DNA of 64,000 nucleotides from Limosilactobacillus frumenti DSM 13145 (GCF_001436045.1 NZ_AZER01000013.1:62001-126000), one strand, 5' to 3'; counted from the stretch's first letter, positions 50,794 through 60,157 are shown. Translations and numbers: made by a program. The notes: generated from the sequence alone by a model not told the origin.

Positions 50794-52185
50794 ATGGCAA
50801 CAAAGTTTCAACCAACCCCCATTAGTCAATTGCAAGATCAGTATGATGTCGTTATTGTCGGTTCTGGTGCGACTGGACTAACGGCTGCTATTCAAGCGCA
50901 TGAATTAGGAATGACAGTCGCTGTATTAGAAAAAGAAGATAAATTAGGTGGCAACACTAACCGTGCATCGTCTGGAATGAATGCGGCAGAAACGAATATT
51001 CAGTTGAAACACGGCATTATTGATAACGTTGCCGACTTTTATCATGAAACCTACCAAGATGGTGGTCGTCTAAACGATAAGGATATGTTGGGTTACTTTG
51101 TTTACCACACTGCCCCAGCAATTGATTGGCTAGCTGACCATGACATTCACCTCGATGATATTACCGTTACCGGTGGAATGAGTCAGAAACGAACCCACCG
51201 GCCAGCCAGCATGGCACCAATTGGCGGGTTCTTGATCCAGCACCTCCTGGCAGTTGTTCAACAAGAACAAATTGCTGTTTTCCAGCCAGTACGAGTAACG
51301 CATTTACAAATGAAAAATGGCCGGATTAGTGGGGTGAAAGTCACCATTAATGGTGTTGACCGGCATATTAATGCCGGAGCTGTTATTTTGGCTACTGGTG
51401 GTTTCGGGGCTTCTCAGGAAATCTTGAAGAAGTACCGGCCTGATTTGGCCAACTATAAGACGACTAATCAGCCAGGAGCAACTGGTGATGGCTTAAAACT
51501 GGCGGAAGAAGTTGGGGCAGAATTAATGCAAATGAACCTCGTCCAGGTTCACCCCACTGTTCAGCAGGACCAGCCCCACGTCTATTTGATTGGGGAAGCC
51601 GTGCGTGGCGAAGGGGCCATTCTTGTAAATGCACATGGCGAACGCTTTGTTAATGAATTAAATACTCGGAAAATTGTTTCCAATGCTATTACGGCCTTGC
51701 CAGAACATAGTGCTTATTTAATCTTTGATCAGGGAATTCGTGACCGCGTTAAAGCCATTGACTTCTACGATCAGGTGGGCCTGGTGAAGAAGGCCGCCAC
51801 CTTAACCCAACTGGCGGATAAATTAGGGATAGATCCTGATCATCTTGTTGAAACTGTTCAAAAATGGAATAAATCTGTTGCTAGCCACCACGATGCACAG
51901 TTTGGCCGAACTACCGGAATGGATCGACCGATTGAACAACCACAGTTTGGTGCTATTCATATTGCTCCGGCGGTTCACTACACGATGGGGGGAATTCACA
52001 TTACACCAAAGACCCAGGTGCTCGACGGCAATGGCAATATTATCAAAGGCCTCTTTGCCGCGGGTGAAGTTGCCGGAGGATTACATGGTAATAACCGGGT
52101 TGGTGGTAATTCCATTGCCGAGACCGTTGTCTTTGGTCGCCAAGCAGGACAACAAGTCACCCTGTACTTGCGCCAAAGCCGTTAG
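50794..52185 (+). CDS. Fumarate reductase-type flavoprotein
   Basis: 463 residues: FAD loop VIVGSGATGLTAA near the N-terminus, GGNTNRASSGMNA, catalytic-domain segments MNLVQVHPT (His) and AVRGEGAILVN (Arg), and HYTMGGIHI and GLFAAGEVAGGLHGNNRVGG at the C-terminus. This is the soluble fumarate reductase/flavocytochrome c type FAD subunit without heme or FMN domains. It reduces fumarate to succinate; the electron donor is unknown. It is co-transcribed with fumC (stop and start almost touch). Confidence 0.9.
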   Translation: MATKFQPTPISQLQDQYDVVIVGSGATGLTAAIQAHELGMTVAVLEKEDKLGGNTNRASSGMNAAETNIQLKHGIIDNVADFYHETYQDGGRLNDKDMLGYFVYHTAPAIDWLADHDIHLDDITVTGGMSQKRTHRPASMAPIGGFLIQHLLAVVQQEQIAVFQPVRVTHLQMKNGRISGVKVTINGVDRHINAGAVILATGGFGASQEILKKYRPDLANYKTTNQPGATGDGLKLAEEVGAELMQMNLVQVHPTVQQDQPHVYLIGEAVRGEGAILVNAHGERFVNELNTRKIVSNAITALPEHSAYLIFDQGIRDRVKAIDFYDQVGLVKKAATLTQLADKLGIDPDHLVETVQKWNKSVASHHDAQFGRTTGMDRPIEQPQFGAIHIAPAVHYTMGGIHITPKTQVLDGNGNIIKGLFAAGEVAGGLHGNNRVGGNSIAETVVFGRQAGQQVTLYLRQSR

Positions 52186-52253
52186 CTTGACAAGGTTCGT
52201 ATAATATTAGTTGTGAACTTTAAGAATTGCAGTTAACGGAGGATGCAATAGTC

Positions 52254-53624
52254 ATGCATAATTCTGATCAATCAAACCCATTTGAGGGCTTTGAGCCAGC
52301 GGAACACCTTTCAAAACACCACCACATGGCGATTCCCTGGCAGGATTTCTTTACGAATGATAATTTCACCCCAGCTAAAGAAGCCAACTTAGTTGAACGA
52401 GCTGCTATTGTTGGGCGCATTGGCTTGATGATGCTGGCGTACGGAACAGGTGCTTGGCGGGTCCGGGATTCGATGAACATCGTTGCTCGAAAACTCAAGA
52501 TGACCTGTTCGGCAGATATCGGGTTGGTATCGTTGGAATACACCTGTATGGATGCTCACCACGCATATACCCAGGCACTATCATTACCCACAACGGGGGT
52601 TAATACCGCTAAGTTGTCGATGATGGAACGCTTCATTCACGACTTCCGGGACCGGGGAGAAGAAATGACAATTGGTGAAATCCACCAGCGGTTGGAAAAG
52701 ATCGCGCATTCGCGTGGCAAGTACAGCCCAATCCATGTCGCCCTAGCAGCGGCCCTGGCATGCAGCTGCTTTGTCTTTTTGCTTGGCGGAGGCCCGGTAG
52801 AAATGCTGTGCTGCTTTATTGGTGCCGGACTAGGAAATTACGTGCGGCGGAAGATTGCTGATCGCCACATTACCCTGTTTGCCTGCATCGCCTTGGCCGT
52901 TGCGGTTGCATGCATTGTCTATTTGTTGTCGTTTATGGGGATGCAGTACTTTTTCAATATTAGTGATCGCCATGAAACGGGCTATATTGGAGCAATGCTG
53001 TTCATTATTCCCGGCTTCCCATTCATTACGTCTGGCCTGGACATTTCCAAATTGGATATGCGGTCGGGCCTGGAAAGGCTGACCTATGCGGTGGCAATCA
53101 TTGTGGTAGCGACCCTCGTAGGTTGGATTGTTGCCATGGCGGTTCATTTACGGCCAGGAACATTAGCTGCTTGGCCGTTATCGCCACTTGCGCTGTTGCT
53201 TTTACGAATTCCAGCTAGTTTTGGTGGTGTTTTCGGCTTTTCAATTATGTTTAACTCGACGCCTAAAATGGCGGCTCTGGCCGGACTGATTGGGGCAGTT
53301 GCTAACACGACCCGGTTGGAATTAGTTGATTGGACGCATATTCCAGCTGGTGCCTGTGCTTTCATTGGCGCATTGATTGCGGGACTTATTGCTTCATTCG
53401 TGAAGATGAAGTTACACTATCCTCAAATTTCACTTACTGTTCCATCGATCGTTATCATGATTCCAGGACTATATATGTATCAGGCTATGTACAACATGGG
53501 ATTAACCTCGATCAATGTGGGAACCCTGTGGATGACTAAGGCCTTGTTGATTGTTGTCTTCCTTCCACTAGGCTTGATTGTTGCCCGGATCTTGACTGAT
53601 CATAAATGGCGACGGAACGGTTAA
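52254..53624 (+). CDS. Threonine/serine exporter, ThrE family (fused halves)
   Basis: 456 residues: a soluble N-terminal region with RIGLMMLAYGTGAWRVRDSMN (ThrE domain, about 60-210), then ten membrane segments covering both ThrE and ThrE_2 (DUF3815) halves, which many lactobacilli encode as two genes. It exports threonine/serine or, in related YjjP/YjjB systems, succinate. The latter is attractive here because the upstream operon makes succinate. ATG 52254 is 6 to 8 bases after GGAGGATG. It is followed 11 bases on by a uracil-DNA-glycosylase-like gene. Confidence 0.85.
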   Translation: MHNSDQSNPFEGFEPAEHLSKHHHMAIPWQDFFTNDNFTPAKEANLVERAAIVGRIGLMMLAYGTGAWRVRDSMNIVARKLKMTCSADIGLVSLEYTCMDAHHAYTQALSLPTTGVNTAKLSMMERFIHDFRDRGEEMTIGEIHQRLEKIAHSRGKYSPIHVALAAALACSCFVFLLGGGPVEMLCCFIGAGLGNYVRRKIADRHITLFACIALAVAVACIVYLLSFMGMQYFFNISDRHETGYIGAMLFIIPGFPFITSGLDISKLDMRSGLERLTYAVAIIVVATLVGWIVAMAVHLRPGTLAAWPLSPLALLLLRIPASFGGVFGFSIMFNSTPKMAALAGLIGAVANTTRLELVDWTHIPAGACAFIGALIAGLIASFVKMKLHYPQISLTVPSIVIMIPGLYMYQAMYNMGLTSINVGTLWMTKALLIVVFLPLGLIVARILTDHKWRRNG

Positions 53625-53635
53625 GGAGTACGCTG

Positions 53636-54286
53636 ATGGTTGTTATCAATTATCCCCACGACCTGTTAGCTGAGGTCCGCCAACGAGTGGCGGGCCGAAA
53701 ATTGACCGGCTTTACTCCCGGGCAAGGGTTGCTCCATCCGGACCTGATGCTGGTTGGTGAAGCCCCTGGGCGTCATGAGGAAGTGCACAATATTCCTTTT
53801 TCTGGTGCTTCCGGGAAAGAATTGATGAAGATGGTGGCATCAATTGGCTATTCACGACAAACGATCTACATCACCAGTGTGGTCCGTCAACGGCCATATT
53901 CGGTTAAGCGGGTTAAGGACCGGCAAAGTGGCAAAATAATCACGAAAAAGCCTAACCGGACGCCAACCAAAGGAGAAGTGCTGGCCTTTGCCAAATTGTT
54001 TGACTGGGAGTTAGGCCAGGTGGATCCGAAAATCATTGTTCCCTTAGGTAATACTGCTTTACAACGGTTACTGGGACCGCAAGCGAATATTGGCGAGCTT
54101 CACGGCCAACTGATCACTCGGCCCATTCAGAAAGCAACTGCTGATGGACAGGGTTATCAATGGACGACGGATTCCTATAAACTTTTTCCGATGTATCATC
54201 CCGCAGCTGTTTTGTACCGACGCAAACTGGAACCAACAGTAAAGGATGATTGGCGACGTTTAGGAACTTTGTTGCAACACAAATAA
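53636..54286 (+). CDS. Uracil-DNA glycosylase family protein (family 4/5 fold)
   Basis: 216 residues: motif GEAPGRHEE near residue 42 (water-activating loop), ITSVVRQRPY with the central strand, IVPLGNTALQRLLG, and MYHPAAVLYRR (the base-binding/minor-groove His-Pro loop). Family 4 enzymes carry a 4Fe-4S cluster held by four Cys; this protein has no cysteine at all, so it is a cluster-free relative. It probably removes uracil from DNA. ATG 53636 follows AAGGAGT. Confidence 0.85.
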   Translation: MVVINYPHDLLAEVRQRVAGRKLTGFTPGQGLLHPDLMLVGEAPGRHEEVHNIPFSGASGKELMKMVASIGYSRQTIYITSVVRQRPYSVKRVKDRQSGKIITKKPNRTPTKGEVLAFAKLFDWELGQVDPKIIVPLGNTALQRLLGPQANIGELHGQLITRPIQKATADGQGYQWTTDSYKLFPMYHPAAVLYRRKLEPTVKDDWRRLGTLLQHK

Positions 54287-54293
54287 TTAATGA

Positions 54294-54366
54294 TTTACAA
54301 ACGTACCAAAAATCGGTACGATATATGACGATTAAGAGGGTGAACCAATTGGCGCACCCTCTTTAT
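54294..54366 (+). promoter_or_regulatory. Promoter, operator-like repeat and terminator-like leader of the drug exporter
   Basis: TTTACA (54294-54299) and TACGAT (54317-54322) with a 17-bp spacer. CGTACC (54302-54307) and GGTACG (54315-54320) form an inverted repeat between and over the -10, fitting a TetR- or MarR-type operator. A hairpin AAGAGGGTG/CACCCTCTT (54334-54363) with a short T-rich tail lies between the predicted start of transcription and the GGAG of the exporter. It may be an attenuator, or the terminator of the preceding gene. Confidence 0.5.
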
Positions 54367-54388
54367 ATTCGTGAATGGAGATGATGAT

Positions 54389-55861
54389 TTGGATCTGGCA
54401 CGACGAAGAACAATTGTGACGGGCGCATTACTACTGTCTAACATCATGGCAGGAATGGATGGGACGATTGTCAATACAGCCCTACCGGCGATTACTAGTG
54501 ATTTGCACGCCATTCAATACATGGGCTGGATTGTGGCCATTTTCCTCTTTGGAATGGCAGTTGCCACGCCCTTGTGGAGCAAGTATGGTGAGCATAAGGG
54601 TAACAAGCAGGCATATATTACGGCCACATCATTATTTATGGTCGGGGCCATTTTCCAAGGGTTAGCCCCCAATATTGTCTGTTTTATTATTGCCCGGGCA
54701 ATAATGGGGATTGGCGCTGGTGGAATGAACACAATCCCGTTTATCGTCTATGCTGAAATCTACGCTAACCTAAAGCAACGGGCGACGGTGCTGGGGATTT
54801 CATCAGCTTGTTTTGGAACAGCCTCAATCATTGGACCGCTCCTTGGGGGCTGGATTGTTGATACCTGGAGCTGGCACTGGGTCTTCTATGTCAACATCCC
54901 GATTGCCCTGGTGGCCATTACGATCGTGGCTATCTTTTACCAAAACGTCAAGAAACAAGCAGCTGGTAAGCCCGTTGACTATCTTGGCGCTTCATTACTG
55001 GTAGTCAGCCTGATTCTGATCCTCGTAGCTGTTCAATTGATCGGCACGATTTCGTCCTTGATCGTAGTGGCCCTCGCCATTATTGGTTGTGGCCTCCTGT
55101 ACTGGATGGTTCGCGTAGACCGTCAAGCTGTGGATCCAATTGTCCCTAGTCGGTTGTTTACCAACCATGAACTCGTCCTAGACTTTCTGCTCTTCATTAT
55201 CATCTGGGGATCCTTCATTGCTTTTATTATCTATATTCCAATGTGGGCCCAGGGGATTCTCGGTTTGAGTGCCCTGCTTGGGGGAATGACCCAGATTCCA
55301 GGAGCGTTTACCAATTTCTTGGGTTCAGAACTGGTCCCCTTTGTCCAAGACCGGTTAAATAAGTATCAGTTGGTTTCCATTGGCGCCTTCACCATCTTCG
55401 TTGCTTTTATGGGCTTGATGATCGGTGGTCAGCATTCGCCATTTTGGCTGTTACTTATCCTTGGGGCTTTTGAAGGCTTTGGGGTCGGTCTTGTATTTAA
55501 CATCTTGCAGATCAATGTCCAAACGGATGCGGAATTGCAAGATGTGCCAATCGCGACCTCAATGGGTTACTTGCTTCGGATCTTAAGTCAAACTTTCATG
55601 TCAGCAATCTACGGGGTTATTCTGAATCATTCTCTTTTGTCCGGAATTCAACATGCCCACTACCACATTACGATGGGGATGCTTAACCAACTGTCAAATG
55701 CGAGAACTGCCAGTCATCTGCCCACTGTCCTATTGCCGGAGATGCGGCAAATTCTTTATAGTGGGTACCATAATATTGTGGTGACGGCATTGGTATTAAT
55801 CATCATTGCTTTAATTTTGGTCCTGACGATGGCGGTCAAGAGTCGCCGACAAATAGGATAA
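54389..55861 (+). CDS. MFS multidrug exporter, DHA2 (EmrB/QacA) family
   Basis: 490 residues, fourteen predicted membrane segments: motif near MDGTIVNTALPAI (D-x-T-I-V-N-x-A-L-P typical of DHA2), motif A-like SKYGEHKGNKQAYI and motif C GPLLGGWI. It should expel lipophilic drugs with proton exchange. The start is TTG 54389, 8 bases after GGAG; the GTG at 54371 has no ribosome-binding site. Upstream lie an operator-like repeat and a possible attenuator. No regulator gene is adjacent. Confidence 0.88.
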   Translation: MDLARRRTIVTGALLLSNIMAGMDGTIVNTALPAITSDLHAIQYMGWIVAIFLFGMAVATPLWSKYGEHKGNKQAYITATSLFMVGAIFQGLAPNIVCFIIARAIMGIGAGGMNTIPFIVYAEIYANLKQRATVLGISSACFGTASIIGPLLGGWIVDTWSWHWVFYVNIPIALVAITIVAIFYQNVKKQAAGKPVDYLGASLLVVSLILILVAVQLIGTISSLIVVALAIIGCGLLYWMVRVDRQAVDPIVPSRLFTNHELVLDFLLFIIIWGSFIAFIIYIPMWAQGILGLSALLGGMTQIPGAFTNFLGSELVPFVQDRLNKYQLVSIGAFTIFVAFMGLMIGGQHSPFWLLLILGAFEGFGVGLVFNILQINVQTDAELQDVPIATSMGYLLRILSQTFMSAIYGVILNHSLLSGIQHAHYHITMGMLNQLSNARTASHLPTVLLPEMRQILYSGYHNIVVTALVLIIIALILVLTMAVKSRRQIG

Positions 55862-55869
55862 TAAATAAA

Positions 55870-55906
55870 AGATCCAAATTGGTTTTTCGCCAATCTGGAT
55901 CTTTTA
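55870..55906. terminator. Bidirectional terminator between exporter and rarA
   Basis: AGATCCA and ATTGG pair with CCAAT and TGGATCT, with T-rich tails on both sides. Confidence 0.9.
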
Positions 55907-55908
55907 TT

Positions 55909-57234
55909 TTAGTCGTGATGTTGCCGGTGCCATTCAGCAATTTGTTGCAACCGGGCTTTGAATCGATCTTCGCGCCCTTGTTCAGTCGGGTGGTAGAAGT
56001 GCTGACCAACTAATTTGTCCGGCATCGTCTGCATATTTGTTAACTTATCCTTGGTATCATGAGCATACTGATAATTTTTACCATAGTTCAATTCTTTCAT
56101 TAACTTGGTTGGTGCGTTCCGAATTTGGAGTGGTACAGGAAGGTTCCCACTCTTTTTAATTGCTGCATGTGCTTCTTGACGAGCAACATAAGCAGCATTT
56201 GATTTAGGGGCTAATGAAAGGTAGATGACACATTCCGTTAAGTGAACGTCACATTCAGGCATTCCTAAGAACTGACAGGCCTGGAAAGTGTTAATAGCAA
56301 CGTTGAGGGCATTAGTATCAGCTAAGCCAATGTCCTCACTGGCAAAACGTACGAGGCGACGAGCAATGTAAAGCGGATCTTCACCACCATCAATCATCCG
56401 TGAACACCAATAAATGGCGGCATCAACGTCACTGTTACGCATTGATTTATGGAGGGCGGAGATGATGTTGTAATGTTCTTCACCATGTTGGTCATAGCGG
56501 AGTGATTTCGTATTGATAATTTGACTAAGATCAGCTTCACTGACTGTTACTTGGTGATCCTGCCGGTGACCGTTTAAGACGGCCATTTCGAGAGTATTCA
56601 AAGCTACGCGGGCGTCACCATTGGCAAAGACGGCAATTTGCTGGAGAAGCTCATCGCTGATTTTAATGGTTAGGTTAGGGAATCCATCAGGATGGTGGAG
56701 GGCTCGCTGAAGGACTTTGACTAAGTCGGCAGTCGATAGTGATTTTAGAACAAAGACCTTGCACCGCGATAGTAAAGCCGAGTTAATCTCAAAAGACGGA
56801 TTTTCTGTTGTTGCCCCGATTAAGATGATACTTCCGCGTTCAACGAAGGGGAGAAAGGCATCTTGTTGGGCCTTATTAAAACGGTGAATTTCATCGATGA
56901 AACAGATTGTCCGTTCACCATATTCGCGGTTTTGTTCTGCCTCTTGCATGATCTTACGAATATCCTTGATGGAGCTCGTGACGGCACTAAAGGTAACAAA
57001 GTGTGATTTTGTCTGATGAGCAATGATTTCAGCGAGGGTTGTTTTGCCGACGCCGGGTGGACCCCAGAAAATAAGCGAAGAAATTTGGTCGCTTTCAATA
57101 AGATCACGTAATACTTTTCCATCACCAATCAGCTCGTGTTGTCCCATAAATTCGTCCAGGGTGCGTGGCCGGACCCGATTAGCGAGCGGTGTATTTTTAT
57201 TATCTGGTTGATTAAATAATGATTCTTGGTGCAT
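55909..57234 (-). CDS. rarA: Replication-associated recombination protein A (AAA+ ATPase, MgsA/RarA)
   Basis: 441 residues: Walker A GPPGVGKTT, Walker B ICFIDEIHRFN, sensor 1 IGATTENPS, SRCKVF arginine finger, and a C-terminal tetramerisation region with HYNIISALHKSMRNSDVDAAIYW. RarA works at stalled replication forks with SSB. ATG 57234 (MHQESLFNQP) is used; GGGAGATG is about 12 bases away, which is rather long. Residues further upstream in the frame have no start support. It is divergent from the esterase gene. Confidence 0.92.
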   Translation of the reverse strand: MHQESLFNQPDNKNTPLANRVRPRTLDEFMGQHELIGDGKVLRDLIESDQISSLIFWGPPGVGKTTLAEIIAHQTKSHFVTFSAVTSSIKDIRKIMQEAEQNREYGERTICFIDEIHRFNKAQQDAFLPFVERGSIILIGATTENPSFEINSALLSRCKVFVLKSLSTADLVKVLQRALHHPDGFPNLTIKISDELLQQIAVFANGDARVALNTLEMAVLNGHRQDHQVTVSEADLSQIINTKSLRYDQHGEEHYNIISALHKSMRNSDVDAAIYWCSRMIDGGEDPLYIARRLVRFASEDIGLADTNALNVAINTFQACQFLGMPECDVHLTECVIYLSLAPKSNAAYVARQEAHAAIKKSGNLPVPLQIRNAPTKLMKELNYGKNYQYAHDTKDKLTNMQTMPDKLVGQHFYHPTEQGREDRFKARLQQIAEWHRQHHD

Positions 57235-57302
57235 AAGTCTACTGCATCTCCCTTTTTCTAGTTTAAAATATATTTTTAATAATTTGAATACTGTCTTTCG
57301 AC

Positions 57303-57321
57303 TTAATCGTGTTACGATTAA
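57303..57321. other. Inverted repeat in the rarA/esterase divergent region
   Basis: TTAATCG (57303-57309) and CGATTAA (57315-57321) form a perfect 7-bp inverted repeat with a 5-base centre, between divergent genes. It is a possible operator; the protein that binds it is unknown. Confidence 0.4.
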
Positions 57322-57379
57322 ACTAGTATTTATCGACATTCTAGGCTGATATGTCTAGTGAATTTCACAAAGGAGCACT

Positions 57380-58369
57380 ATGCTCATGAAGAGGTTATCA
57401 AAATTACACCAAACAATCGCTGCCCAGTTGGCGAATAATTTTAGCCATAGCGTCCGTGACTTGACCAAGTGTGGCGATCACCGTTCCCGGAAGGCCACCT
57501 TTGTTGAGATGGGGATTCAGTTGAGCGAATTCAAGAAGAACTTAGAGGATCCGGAGCGGTTTGCCAAGGTAATTAAACAGGCGGAAACGGATAATGCAGA
57601 AGAATTCGCTTTACCCGCCGTTAAGTTTACGGTGACGGTCCGGGAAATGGGACAAGCGCCGATGCCCACCTTTGTTTTAAATGAACATGATGAAATGCAA
57701 TCAACCATTATCTATCTGCCAGGTGGAGCATTTTTTGCTCAACCGATGAAGGAACAATGGGAGTATGCTAACCGGCTGGCGGAAAAAACTGGCGCACGGG
57801 TATACGTAGCCGTTTATCCCATGCTTCCCCAGCATAACTTTAAGGCCGCCTATCAAGCAATTAGTCAGCTATACCAGCAGATTTATGCCCACACCCCGGC
57901 GAGTGATATTACAATTTTAGGAGACTCAGCAGGGGGGAACCTTGCGGCTGGTTTTTGTGAATACTTAGCCGCCAAGCAACAGCCGCAACCGGGAAGATTA
58001 ATCTTGATTTCCCCGTGGTTGGATTTGGACCTGAAAAATCCAACGATTGCTAAATATGCGGATGCCGATGTCACACTATCAGTAGCTGGCTTACGGCGGG
58101 TCGCCAACCTGTGGGCTGATAATACTAATCATGATAATTACCAACTAAGTCCGATGAATGGTGATTTATCTAGTTTTCGCAGGGTAATGATTATTGCCGG
58201 GACGCGTGAAATTATGTATCCCGACTGTGCCCGGTTCGTTTGTCGCTTACGGAAGGCCCAGATACCTGTTCAATTTGAAGTTGGTCGGGACCTTTTCCAC
58301 ATTTTCCCAATTTACCAAATCCCAGAATCAGATGCTATGATGAATAAAGTGAACGCATTTTTACACTAA
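57380..58369 (+). CDS. Alpha/beta hydrolase, hormone-sensitive-lipase-like esterase
   Basis: 329 residues: oxyanion loop YLPGGAFF (HGGG-type, with PGG), nucleophile GDSAGG near residue 176, acid in GTREIMYPD and His in LFHIFP. The N-terminal ~85 residues form a charged cap. It likely hydrolyses short acyl esters in the cytosol. The start is ATG 57380 or 57386 behind AAAGGAG. It is followed 20 bases on by a DJ-1 family gene. Confidence 0.85.
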   Translation: MLMKRLSKLHQTIAAQLANNFSHSVRDLTKCGDHRSRKATFVEMGIQLSEFKKNLEDPERFAKVIKQAETDNAEEFALPAVKFTVTVREMGQAPMPTFVLNEHDEMQSTIIYLPGGAFFAQPMKEQWEYANRLAEKTGARVYVAVYPMLPQHNFKAAYQAISQLYQQIYAHTPASDITILGDSAGGNLAAGFCEYLAAKQQPQPGRLILISPWLDLDLKNPTIAKYADADVTLSVAGLRRVANLWADNTNHDNYQLSPMNGDLSSFRRVMIIAGTREIMYPDCARFVCRLRKAQIPVQFEVGRDLFHIFPIYQIPESDAMMNKVNAFLH

Positions 58370-58389
58370 TTAGATTGGAGGAATTATTA

Positions 58390-58962
58390 ATGGCAACAGT
58401 TGCAGTTGTATTTGCTCCCGGTTGTGAAGAAGTAGAAGGCTTAACTGTCGTAGATGTTTTACGCCGGATGGGGATCGATACTAAGATGGTTGGCCTAGAA
58501 GGCATGAAGGTTCCTGGTGCCCATGGAATTGAATTAACCTGTGATGAGGTCTTAGGGGACCAATTATTAGATTATGATGTTGTGGCCTTCCCTGGCGGTC
58601 GTGGCGGTGCTGAAAAGCTGCGCGATAATGATCAATTGATGAAAATTATGCAAAAGCGTCAAAAAGCTGGCAAGTGGGATGCTGCGATGTGTGCTGCTCC
58701 CATTGCTTTAGCTCGTTATGGGGTCTTGGATGGTCATGATTATACCTGCTTCCCAGGCTTTGACCAACAAATATCCAAAGAAGTGCCAACAGCTCGTTTC
58801 CATGAAGATATTACTGTAGTGGATGTCGCTGGCAAGGTTATTACGTCACGAGGACCGGCAACGGCACTTGCTTATGCCTACCAAATTGCTGAGATTCTTG
58901 GTTACGATACCAAACAAATTAAGCACGAGATGTTGTATGATTACCTCGCTAAGGAAATTTAA
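58390..58962 (+). CDS. DJ-1/PfpI family protein
   Basis: 190 residues, Rossmann-like fold: the conserved Glu in FAPGCEEVEG (E17 region) and the nucleophile Cys in WDAAMCAAPIAL near 100, as in DJ-1/YajL/ThiJ. Family members are glyoxalase-III-like or deglycase-like stress proteins. ATG 58390 is behind GGAGGAAT. It is second in a unit with the esterase. A dispersed hairpin repeat follows. Confidence 0.9.
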   Translation: MATVAVVFAPGCEEVEGLTVVDVLRRMGIDTKMVGLEGMKVPGAHGIELTCDEVLGDQLLDYDVVAFPGGRGGAEKLRDNDQLMKIMQKRQKAGKWDAAMCAAPIALARYGVLDGHDYTCFPGFDQQISKEVPTARFHEDITVVDVAGKVITSRGPATALAYAYQIAEILGYDTKQIKHEMLYDYLAKEI

Positions 58963-59030
58963 TTATTGAATTGCGACTAACCAGAACTTGACGGAAGTCA
59001 TTTATGACTTTGTCTTCACATCTCAGCAAG

Positions 59031-59085
59031 CAAAAGAGGGCTCTAGCGTTCGGTTTTTACGAACACTAGAGCCCTTTGTGTACTC
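59031..59085. repeat. Dispersed hairpin repeat, copy 2
   Basis: AAAGAGGGC, TCTAG and GTTCG pair with CGAAC, CTAGA and GCCCTTT. The right arm with flank is almost identical to 39889-39908 (24 of 25 bases). Like copy 1 it lies between converging genes. Confidence 0.75.
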
Positions 59086-59139
59086 TGACACTTTTAATTA
59101 TAAAGGGAACTATCCCCGTTATTTTAAATTAAGTTGCTG

Positions 59140-60102
59140 TTATTTATTCACAATGTACTGGGCACTTTCACCCTTCAAAACGTTGAGGGCGTTGCCAGCA
59201 ACAATTTTGGCCATCGCATCCCGCGCTTCAAATGAGGCGTTCCCAATGTGTGGGGTCAAAATGACATTCTTCAATTTCTTAAAGCCATCCGCCACGTTTG
59301 GTTCTGCTTCGTAGACATCAAGAGCAGCCCCGGCGAGCTTGTGGCCCTGCAATGCCTTCAGTAAGGCATCCTCATTTAAGACAGGCCCCCGTGCACAATT
59401 AATGATCATTGCGCTGTCCTTCATCATTGCAAATTGTGGAGCATCAATCATATGATGCGTTTCAGGAGTCAGTGGGCAGTGAAGTGTTACAACATCGGCC
59501 CGCTTAAGTAATTCATCTAGGCTGACGTATTCAGCATTGTAATGGGCTTCGGTTGCTGGATCAGCTTGGTGACGCTGTGTGTAGATAATCTTCATATCGA
59601 AGGCGTGCAACCGTTGAGCAACCCCACGGCCGATACTGCCTAAACCAACAATTCCCAATGTCTTGCCGGCTAATTCATGACCCAGGAAGAAGAGCGGGGC
59701 CCAGCCATCAAAGCCAATTGTCCGCATTCGATGGTCACCCTCAACAATCCGCCGCATTAACGCAATAACTAAACCAGAAGCCACTTCGGCTGTTGCTGTC
59801 GAAGAAACAAATGGCGTGTTAGTAACGTCAATGCCCTTGGTCCGAGCGTAGTCCGTATCAATATTGTTGAATCCAGCACCAAAGTTGGCAATTAACTTTA
59901 GATTTGGTGCGGCATTAATAACATCTTTGTCGACTTGCGTGGAGAGTGGGGTAATTAAAACCTTGCAATCGGTGACGTGCTTTAATAATTCATCTTTGGT
60001 AATCAGACCATCACCATCAAATACTTCATAATCAATGCCTGCTTGATCAAGCATCTTGCTTGCAACTTTTGGTAATTTAGCTGATAGATAAACAGTAGCC
60101 AT
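59140..60102 (-). CDS. D-2-hydroxyacid dehydrogenase (glyoxylate/hydroxypyruvate reductase-like)
   Basis: 320 residues: NAD loop GIVGLGSIGRGVA, catalytic Arg in INCARGPVLNE, Glu in DVYEAEPN and His in TPHIGNAS. FGAGFNNID in the substrate domain is typical of the GyaR/hydroxypyruvate reductase group rather than D-lactate dehydrogenase. It reduces 2-oxoacids with NAD(P)H. The start MATVYLSAK is behind GGAAGGCG. A terminator (60123-60157) separates it from mprF upstream. Confidence 0.9.
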   Translation of the reverse strand: MATVYLSAKLPKVASKMLDQAGIDYEVFDGDGLITKDELLKHVTDCKVLITPLSTQVDKDVINAAPNLKLIANFGAGFNNIDTDYARTKGIDVTNTPFVSSTATAEVASGLVIALMRRIVEGDHRMRTIGFDGWAPLFFLGHELAGKTLGIVGLGSIGRGVAQRLHAFDMKIIYTQRHQADPATEAHYNAEYVSLDELLKRADVVTLHCPLTPETHHMIDAPQFAMMKDSAMIINCARGPVLNEDALLKALQGHKLAGAALDVYEAEPNVADGFKKLKNVILTPHIGNASFEARDAMAKIVAGNALNVLKGESAQYIVNK

Positions 60103-60122
60103 ATTATTCGCCTTCCTATAAT

Positions 60123-60157
60123 AAAAAAATAGCCAAGTAACCGTTTACAAGGCTATT
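60123..60157 (-). terminator. Terminator after mprF
   Basis: On the minus strand AATAGCC pairs with GGCTATT, followed by TTTTTTATT. Confidence 0.88.
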
